From assembly GCA_910584595.1 (NCBI GenBank), contig CAJUBQ010000089.1:1-19485 (forward strand): a stretch of DNA of 19,485 bases, given 5' to 3'. The position numbers and the translations under genes were made by a program. Shown here in pieces: positions 14,153 to 19,485 of this stretch; positions within the stretch are counted from its first letter, which is position 1; each line of letters begins with the position of its first letter. The notes under the pieces were generated by a model. That model was not told the origin of the DNA. It made no database searches and was given only the letters and a program-made list of their open reading frames with translations. The DNA comes from an uncultured Eubacterium sp. Lineage in GTDB: Bacteria; Bacillota; Clostridia; Lachnospirales; Lachnospiraceae.

Positions 14153-14185
14153 AGTATCAATATTATAACGGATACTGCCGCTGCT

Positions 14186-14473
14186 ATGAAAAAACGAGGA
14201 ATTTTCTCAAGCGAATTGAAAGAAAATGTCGTAAGGGCATTTGACCTTCCGCCAGATTTGGCTTATGGAAGCGTACTTTTATCGGTCACAGGCCAAAATG
14301 AGCTGCTGATCGAGAATTACCGCGGGATTTTGGAATATAAAGACGAGCATATCCGTATCCAGGCGAAAGATTGCAGAATTCTTGTGGTTGGAAAAAGACT
14401 TCAGATTGAATATTACACCAACGAAGAAATGAAGATCAAGGGTCTGATTGAACAGATTATTTATGAAAACTGA
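14186..14473 (+). CDS. yqfC: YqfC, YabP-family sporulation protein
   Basis: Sporulation-associated protein of the YabP/YqfC family; the biochemical role is unknown. The 95 residues match the family length, and the core is conserved: ELKENVVRAFDLPPDL (10-25), LLIENYRGILEY, HIRIQAKDCRILVVGKRL, LQIEYYTNEEMKIKG. No strong ribosome binding site is seen (AACGGA about 14 bases upstream), but ATG 14186 gives the usual N-terminus. yqfD follows after 8 bp, the conserved pair in Clostridia and Bacilli. The likely sigma-E promoter above supports mother-cell expression. Confidence 0.93.
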   Translation: MKKRGIFSSELKENVVRAFDLPPDLAYGSVLLSVTGQNELLIENYRGILEYKDEHIRIQAKDCRILVVGKRLQIEYYTNEEMKIKGLIEQIIYEN

Positions 14474-14481
14474 GGTGTACG

Positions 14482-15756
14482 ATGCTGTTACGTCTGATTA
14501 AATATTTTCGCGGCTATGTAGAGGTTGCGTTGTGGGGGTATGCACCCGAACGTTTTTTAAATCTTTGCAGCAACCATAATATCCTTATCTGGGATCTGCG
14601 TCAGGAAGGGGACGTTTATTATTTCCATATATCTGTAGATGGCTTTCGCAGCTTAAAGCCGCTGCTTCGAAAATCCGGTACGCATGTAAAAATCAGTAAG
14701 AAAAATGGAGTTCCATTTTTCTTCTTCCGTTATCGGAAACGCAAGATCTTGTTTTTCAGCATTTTTGTATGTATGCTGATTTTGTATACATTGTCACGAT
14801 TTATCTGGAAAATTCATATTAACGGCAATGACAGTGTTTCAGATGACAGTCTGCTGCAGTTTTTGGAAGAAAAAAACAGCTCATATGGGACGCGTGTTTC
14901 AGATATCGACTGTACAAAATTAGAAGAGGAAATCAGAAGCTGTTTTCAAAGTATTATCTGGACTTCAGTCAAACGGGAAGGCACTACGCTAACCATTGAC
15001 GTACAGGAAAATCTGGTCGTATCATCGCAGCCGTCAGGTACAAAACTGCCGGAGGAATTTCAGGAACAGGACCAAAAGGGGTATGATTTGCTGGCTCTGC
15101 ATGATGGAACGATCGAAAGTATTTTTGTGCGTAAGGGAACGCCAAATGTACAGCAGGGGGATGAGGTGAAAAAGGGGGATGTCCTTGTTTCCGGCGCACT
15201 GCCGATTTACGACGACAGCGGGACGCTGACCGATTATCAGTATTGTACGGCAGATGCAGATATTCAGCTGAAAACAGAATATGCGTACAAAGATCGTTTT
15301 CCTGCAAAGCATACATGGAAAAAATACAGCGGACGGTTGCAAAAACGGTATGGAATAAGTTTTGGAGATACCTATGTGCAGCTTCCATGGAAAAAGACCG
15401 GCTATGAGCAGTATACGGTAATGGATACACGAATGCAGGTTCGCTTGTGTGACTCCTTTTATCTTCCTGTTTATTTCGTGTGCCGCACGTATGAAGAATA
15501 TGAGGAAGTGAAGTCTGTTTATACAAAAAAAGAGGCAAAACAGCAGGCCGCGCTTCATTTAACGGAATTTTTAGAAAAATTGACACAAAAAGGTGTTCTC
15601 ATTTTGGAAAAACATGTTATGATAAGAACGGAAAAAAATAAATATACCGTATCCGGAAATATCACAGTGCTGGAAAATACATTTCAATATGCTGTAAATG
15701 CGGCACAAGTGAAAGATACGGGAGATGAAGGGAATGTAGAAAATGAGTCTGAATGA
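14482..15756 (+). CDS. yqfD: YqfD, sporulation membrane protein
   Basis: Stage IV-type sporulation protein, always found beside yqfC; its molecular role is unclear. 424 residues with an N-terminal soluble part opening MLLRLIKYFRGYVEV and one transmembrane helix at about 89-108 (ILFFSIFVCMLILYTLSRF). A large outer domain follows, containing HINGNDSVSDD, IIWTSVKREGTTLTIDVQE and a lipoyl-like DGTIESIFVRKGTP. The ribosome binding site GAGGTG stands before the ATG. The stop overlaps the start of phoH by 14 bp, so translation of the two is probably coupled. Confidence 0.92.
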   Translation: MLLRLIKYFRGYVEVALWGYAPERFLNLCSNHNILIWDLRQEGDVYYFHISVDGFRSLKPLLRKSGTHVKISKKNGVPFFFFRYRKRKILFFSIFVCMLILYTLSRFIWKIHINGNDSVSDDSLLQFLEEKNSSYGTRVSDIDCTKLEEEIRSCFQSIIWTSVKREGTTLTIDVQENLVVSSQPSGTKLPEEFQEQDQKGYDLLALHDGTIESIFVRKGTPNVQQGDEVKKGDVLVSGALPIYDDSGTLTDYQYCTADADIQLKTEYAYKDRFPAKHTWKKYSGRLQKRYGISFGDTYVQLPWKKTGYEQYTVMDTRMQVRLCDSFYLPVYFVCRTYEEYEEVKSVYTKKEAKQQAALHLTEFLEKLTQKGVLILEKHVMIRTEKNKYTVSGNITVLENTFQYAVNAAQVKDTGDEGNVENESE

Positions 15757-16774
15757 GATATGCATGGAACTGCCGTCAGATCATATGGCGAATGTATTTG
15801 GACAGTTTGACGCTTTTATGAAGATCATTGAAAGACATCTGCAGGTTACGGTAATATGCAGAGATGAGCAAGTCAGGATTTTAGGAGATCCGTCACATAT
15901 TTCATCCGCAAAACAAGTCATTACACAGCTGATGGAATTATCCGAACGGGGAAATACAATTACGGAACAAAACGTAGATTATGCGATAGCGCTTGTCAAA
16001 GAACATGAAACGGCTACACTGGCAGACATTGATGATTCCTGTGTCGGATATACGGTAAACGGTAAGCCAATCCGTCCCAAAACGCTGGGGCAGAAACAAT
16101 ACGTAGATTTAATCAAGGACCGCATGATTGTGTTTGGCACAGGGCCGGCGGGTACCGGAAAGACCTATCTGGCAATGGCTATGGCGGTGGCTTCGTTTAA
16201 AAAAGAAGAAACCGGACGCATTATACTGACAAGGCCGGCGATTGAAGCAGGAGAAAAGTTAGGGTTTTTGCCAGGCGATTTACAAAGTAAGGTAGATCCG
16301 TATTTACGTCCGTTATATGATGCGCTTCATCAGATCATGGGTGCGGAGAATTTTTTAAAAAATATGGAAAAAGGGCTGATTGAAGTAGCTCCTCTTGCCT
16401 ATATGCGCGGACGCACATTAGATAATTCATTTATTATATTAGACGAAGCACAGAATACGACTCCGGCCCAGATGAAAATGTTTTTAACAAGGATTGGATT
16501 TGGTTCCAAAGTAGTTGTAACAGGGGATGCGACGCAAAAAGATCTTCCTTCGGATACAAAGTCCGGACTGGATGTTGCGCTGGAGGTGTTAAAACAGGTA
16601 GAAGATATCGGTATTTGCGAGCTTTCCAGTAAAGACGTCGTACGGCATCCGCTTGTCCAAAAGATTGTAAATGCATATGAACGGTATGAAAAAAAGCAGA
16701 TGGATTCCGCACAGCGCAAAAATCGTGCGAATGAAATGAAACGTAAAAAACAGGTGACAAAATGGCAGGCATGA
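15743..16774 (+). CDS. phoH: PhoH-like ATPase
   Basis: Cytoplasmic P-loop ATPase of the PhoH family, often next to ybeY and thought to act in RNA metabolism. The 343 residues have a small N-terminal nucleic-acid-binding-like region (VRILGDPSHISSAKQVI), then PKTLGQKQYVDLI. The Walker A motif GPAGTGKT is at 134-141 and Walker B FIILDEAQN around D234-E235; TRIGFGSKVVVTGDATQ follows. The C-terminal tail is lysine-rich. ATG 15743 follows GAAGGGA and overlaps yqfD; the stop overlaps the next gene by 13 bp, so yqfD, phoH and the 7TM gene form a tightly packed unit. Confidence 0.95.
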   Translation: MSLNEICMELPSDHMANVFGQFDAFMKIIERHLQVTVICRDEQVRILGDPSHISSAKQVITQLMELSERGNTITEQNVDYAIALVKEHETATLADIDDSCVGYTVNGKPIRPKTLGQKQYVDLIKDRMIVFGTGPAGTGKTYLAMAMAVASFKKEETGRIILTRPAIEAGEKLGFLPGDLQSKVDPYLRPLYDALHQIMGAENFLKNMEKGLIEVAPLAYMRGRTLDNSFIILDEAQNTTPAQMKMFLTRIGFGSKVVVTGDATQKDLPSDTKSGLDVALEVLKQVEDIGICELSSKDVVRHPLVQKIVNAYERYEKKQMDSAQRKNRANEMKRKKQVTKWQA

Positions 16775-17952
16775 CAGAAGAAAGATTTATTGCAAAGCGG
16801 CTCTTAAAGCTTGTATATCTGGGAGCTGTTACTTTGCTTGGAGGACTCTTGTTTGGTGTCGTGCACAGAATGGCGCTTGGCGATACGCTTGTGATTTTAT
16901 TTGCGGACGTGCTGTTTGCGGTATCATTTGCATTTTATCTGGAGAGCGGCCGGCTGCACAAAGCCGGACGTCCGGATTCCTCCGAAGATTATCAGCGGCT
17001 TTGCGTATATTACACGGCAGGTATTTTTATTATGATTCTTGCCTCGTTTTGTCCGGCATATACCGCTCCTGTGTTCGGGATTGCTTTTCTTTTGGCAGCA
17101 GGATTGAACAGGGAACAGGCATTTGCGGTTGCGCTGTTTTTTGACATTCATCTTGCATTAGACGGGTCGGTTTCCAATGAAGTCATGACCTGCTATTTAA
17201 TGCTGATGCTGCTTGGTATTATGCTAACCGGAATGTATGAGCAAAAACAAATCCGCATTTATGCTGAGATGACTGCATTTGCGCTGAATCTGGCAGTTCC
17301 GGCGCTCTTTTACTATTTGGATGAGGGAGCTTTGACGCTTCGGCTGCTGATATCTGTTTTGCCGGGCAGCATATTGACGGTAGCAGGTATGCATTTTTTA
17401 TATGATCCATTACATTTTCGGCTGGAACATTTTGGAGAAATCAGTTTGGATACGATTGTAGATCCGAATTTTCATCTAGTGCGGGAAATTAAGCGTTATT
17501 CGCAGGTAGATTATAATCATGCGATTCGTGTGTCCCGCATTGCGGCACATTGCGCCGCGAAGATTAAAGTAAATACAAAGCTGGCTGCAGTCAGCGGATT
17601 TTATTACCGGCTTGGCAAATTTGGAGGAGAACCATTCGTACAAAGCGGAGTCACAATTGCACAGGATAATTGTTTTCCAAATGACGTGATTACGATACTA
17701 AGCGAATTTGGCGGACAGGAAAATCAGATATCCACGATTGAATCTGCGATTGTACATATTACAGATACGCTCGTGACAAAATTTGAATTGCTGGATCATA
17801 CAACGCTTTCCAGCTCATGGAACAGAGATATGGTTATTTATCAGACATTAAATGATGAATCATCCTCCGGCATTTATGACCACAGCGGATTAACGATGAA
17901 CCAGTTTTTAAAAATCCGGGAGTTTCTTGCAAAAGAAGAAGAATTGCTGTAA
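16762..17952 (+). CDS. 7TM-HD family protein with degenerate HD motif (PgpH/YqfF position)
   Basis: Occupies the place of PgpH/YqfF, the c-di-AMP phosphodiesterase found between phoH and ybeY in Firmicutes. The protein is short (396 residues against roughly 700) because the large extracellular domain is missing. Seven hydrophobic helices lie between about 13 and 210. The C-terminal region follows DPNFHLVREIKRYSQVDYNHAIRV, where H253 matches the first metal histidine of HD domains. The next motif, normally YYHDIGK, reads Y281-Y-R-L-G-K286, so the defining His-Asp pair is gone. Catalysis is therefore unlikely; a sensor or scaffold role is inference. ATG 16762 lies within the end of phoH. Confidence 0.85.
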   Translation: MAGMTEERFIAKRLLKLVYLGAVTLLGGLLFGVVHRMALGDTLVILFADVLFAVSFAFYLESGRLHKAGRPDSSEDYQRLCVYYTAGIFIMILASFCPAYTAPVFGIAFLLAAGLNREQAFAVALFFDIHLALDGSVSNEVMTCYLMLMLLGIMLTGMYEQKQIRIYAEMTAFALNLAVPALFYYLDEGALTLRLLISVLPGSILTVAGMHFLYDPLHFRLEHFGEISLDTIVDPNFHLVREIKRYSQVDYNHAIRVSRIAAHCAAKIKVNTKLAAVSGFYYRLGKFGGEPFVQSGVTIAQDNCFPNDVITILSEFGGQENQISTIESAIVHITDTLVTKFELLDHTTLSSSWNRDMVIYQTLNDESSSGIYDHSGLTMNQFLKIREFLAKEEELL

Positions 17953-17967
17953 GAAAGGATCTGCGAT

Positions 17968-18051
17968 ATGAAAGAAACTGCGATAAGAAAAGAATTGTTA
18001 TCAAGAACCATAGAAACAGAAATTCTACCAGATATACGAATCAATATATGA
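17968..18051 (+). CDS. possible 27-residue leader peptide before ybeY
   Basis: A small frame with a fair ribosome binding site (AAGAAAGGA, 17951-17959) encodes MKETAIRKELLS ... IRINI. Its TGA at 18049-18051 overlaps the ATG at 18048 (ATGA), the geometry of translational coupling. It has no known relative I can name. It could be a real coupled small gene, or chance in the 116-bp gap. Confidence 0.25.
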   Translation: MKETAIRKELLSRTIETEILPDIRINI

Positions 18052-18068
18052 AAAAGGAGGAACGTTTG

Positions 18069-18563
18069 ATGACGATCAGCGTCGAAGAAGAGATCAGCGC
18101 CGATTTTTCATTTGACTATGAAAAGACAGCCGCAGATGTGATCCGTTATACGATCGTACATGAAAATTTCCCGTTTGAAGCAGAGGTGAATCTGCTTTTG
18201 ACGGATGATGAAGGCATCCGGCTGATGAACAAAGATTTTCGGAATATTGACAGTCCTACCGATGTATTGTCTTTTCCAATGATTCACTATGAAAGAGCCG
18301 GGGATTTTTCACAGCTGAAAGCAGATGCGGATAATTTTAATCCTGATACCGGAGAAGTGGTGCTTGGGGACATTATTTTAAATACGCAGCGGGTGAAACA
18401 GCAGGCAGAAAGTTTTGGGCATAGTGAACTGCGGGAATTTGCATTTTTAATTGTGCATAGTATGCTGCATCTGTTTGGGTATGACCATATGACGGACGAG
18501 GAAGCAGGTTCCATGGAGCAGGTACAGAGAGATATTTTAGAAGAAATGCATATTTTAAGATGA
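18069..18563 (+). CDS. ybeY: YbeY endoribonuclease / rRNA maturation factor
   Basis: Zinc-dependent endoribonuclease that takes part in 16S rRNA 3'-end maturation and ribosome quality control. The metal site H130-SML-H134-LFGYD-H140 is the family signature H-x3-H-x5-H; TDVLSFPM (64-71) and GDIILN are also typical. The start at 18069 is preferred over 18048 because AAGGAGG at 18054-18060 lies 8 bases before it and inside the longer frame; this gives 164 residues. It follows the 7TM-HD gene as in most Firmicutes. The diacylglycerol kinase and era genes usual after ybeY are not within the window. Confidence 0.95.
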   Translation: MTISVEEEISADFSFDYEKTAADVIRYTIVHENFPFEAEVNLLLTDDEGIRLMNKDFRNIDSPTDVLSFPMIHYERAGDFSQLKADADNFNPDTGEVVLGDIILNTQRVKQQAESFGHSELREFAFLIVHSMLHLFGYDHMTDEEAGSMEQVQRDILEEMHILR

Positions 18564-18715
18564 CAGAACAGTAAAATTTTTCAAAATAAAAACGAATACA
18601 AAATAAAGAAAAATAACAGATTCGTATGTTTCACTGTTAGGAATGAAGTTGATAAGAATGCACAGAACAGATCAAAAAGGACAGAAGACAGAAAGGCAGA
18701 GTCAAAGGTACAGAC

Positions 18716-19485
18716 ATGGAAAATGAAAGGATATACAGTATGGAGCAGGAAGCATCTGAAACAACACAGCACAGATTGCATGTACCGGTAAAAAACAGGG
18801 ATTTCGGAAAAAAAATCATGATTGGAATGCTTGCGGCGGCAAGCGTCGGTATGATTTTAAGCGGCTGCGGTAAAAAGGAAGAGGAAGCGCCGGCGCCGCC
18901 GCCAAAGCCGCAGACGATCGTGGAAGAGGAAACGACGCCGGAAGAGGAAACCATGCCGGATGAAGAAGAGACTGCTGTAGAAGAAGAGGATACCCATGAA
19001 GGAGAGTCAAAAAGCTTTCTGACAGGGGAATGGATCGATGAAAAGCTGGCGAGACAGCGTCCTGTTTCCTGTATGATCGGTAATACGGACAGCGCTTTGC
19101 CGCAATATGGCATCGGTCAGGCGCAGGTTATTTATGAAGCTCCGGTAGAAGGCGGCCTGACACGTCTGATGGGTATTTTTCAGGATTATAAAGAAATCGA
19201 AAAACTTGGCTCAGTAAGAAGCAGCCGTTTGTATTATGCCTATTATTCTATGGGGTTTGACGCGATTTATCTGCATTATGGACAGGCCTCCTATGCACAG
19301 GGATTTTTGGAGAGCGGACAGATTGATGATCTGAATGGTTTGGATTATGCAGTAGATCAAGCGGTTATTTACAGGGATTCATCCAGAAAAGCTCCGCATA
19401 ATGCTTATGCTACCGGAAAAGGTCTTGTGGCAGGCGTGGAATTAAAAAAATATGAACTGGAATATGAAGACGATTATCAGGGACA
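18716..19485 (+). CDS. DUF3048 (YerB-like) lipoprotein, 3' end outside window
   Basis: Surface lipoprotein of unknown function. The frame has no stop up to the window edge. ATG 18716 (AAAGG before it) and 18740 are both possible; the lipobox LSGC places the lipidated cysteine at residue 51 or 43. A hydrophobic stretch (IMIGMLAAASVGMIL) precedes it after an unusually long 30-odd-residue N-region. Then comes an acidic, proline-rich linker (EEEAPAPPPKPQTIVEEE), followed by the conserved domain: RPVSCMIGNTDSALPQYG, VIYEAPVEGGLTRLM, GSVRSSRLYYAYYSMGFDAI and HYGQASYAQGF. The RPVSCMIGN and GSVRSSR motifs are characteristic of DUF3048. The 152-bp gap from ybeY contains no clear terminator, only weak inverted repeats such as ACGAAT/ATTCGT. 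Confidence 0.9.
   Translation, partial: MENERIYSMEQEASETTQHRLHVPVKNRDFGKKIMIGMLAAASVGMILSGCGKKEEEAPAPPPKPQTIVEEETTPEEETMPDEEETAVEEEDTHEGESKSFLTGEWIDEKLARQRPVSCMIGNTDSALPQYGIGQAQVIYEAPVEGGLTRLMGIFQDYKEIEKLGSVRSSRLYYAYYSMGFDAIYLHYGQASYAQGFLESGQIDDLNGLDYAVDQAVIYRDSSRKAPHNAYATGKGLVAGVELKKYELEYEDDYQG

Noticed and set aside
18637..19113. 158-residue - strand frame rich in serine.
   Set aside because: It is antisense to the acidic linker of the DUF3048 lipoprotein, where GAA-rich coding produces serine-rich reverse frames.
1..19485. CRISPR arrays, tRNA or rRNA genes, insertion sequences with terminal inverted repeats.
   Set aside because: Looked for on both strands; no regularly spaced repeats, tRNA cloverleaf signatures, rRNA sequence or transposase with terminal repeats were seen.

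Overview
The window looks like the chromosome of a spore-forming Firmicute of class Clostridia, most likely a Lachnospiraceae gut-type bacterium. The evidence is moderate G+C, strong AGGAGG-type ribosome binding sites, a YqfC/YqfD sporulation pair followed by PhoH, a 7TM-HD protein and YbeY, an orphan SAF-less NeuB-like protein, Rpn and Uma2 family genes, and a DUF3048 lipoprotein. This placement is inferred from gene content only.

Layout. (1) 1-4801, + strand: the 3' part of an FtsK/SpoIIIE DNA translocase, whose last codons are followed by two decayed tandem copies of its own 3' end. Then come folD (one-carbon metabolism) and a membrane-anchored protein with a TPR-like region and two chitobiase/hexosaminidase-C-like domains. 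(2) 4828-4975: a gene-free stretch with three long helices, two of them interleaved as a pseudoknot, ending in a T run; a candidate structured RNA. (3) 5013-6364, - strand: a two-gene unit, a zinc-ribbon membrane protein followed by xpt, read from an extended -10 promoter. (4) 6477-6956: rlmH. (5) 6957-8695, accessory: an Rpn-family PD-(D/E)XK nuclease gene with its own promoter and an internal Shine-Dalgarno/ATG that could make a 61-residue nested product. It is followed by a duplicated junction with a second, different C-terminal tail, then by a mosaic of pieces of rlmH and rpn. (6) 8696-11664: a GT2-GtrA glycosyltransferase fusion and a large GT-C-like membrane protein, driven by a recognisable sigma-A promoter. 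(7) 11665-12477: remnants of two genes, the second a Uma2-family PD-(D/E)XK protein that lacks a proper start. (8) 12543-14071: an N-acetylneuraminate-synthase-like protein with promoter, leader and terminator, then a dCMP deaminase. (9) 14124-18563: a sporulation/housekeeping cluster (yqfC, yqfD, phoH, a 7TM protein with a broken HD motif, ybeY) preceded by a good match to a sigma-E promoter. (10) 18716-end: a DUF3048 lipoprotein cut by the window edge.

Most of the window is ordinary core genome. The parts worth a second look are the Rpn locus (nested frame plus alternative tail cassettes joined by a 45-bp direct repeat), the pseudoknot RNA candidate at 4828-4975, and the HD-family protein with no HD pair.
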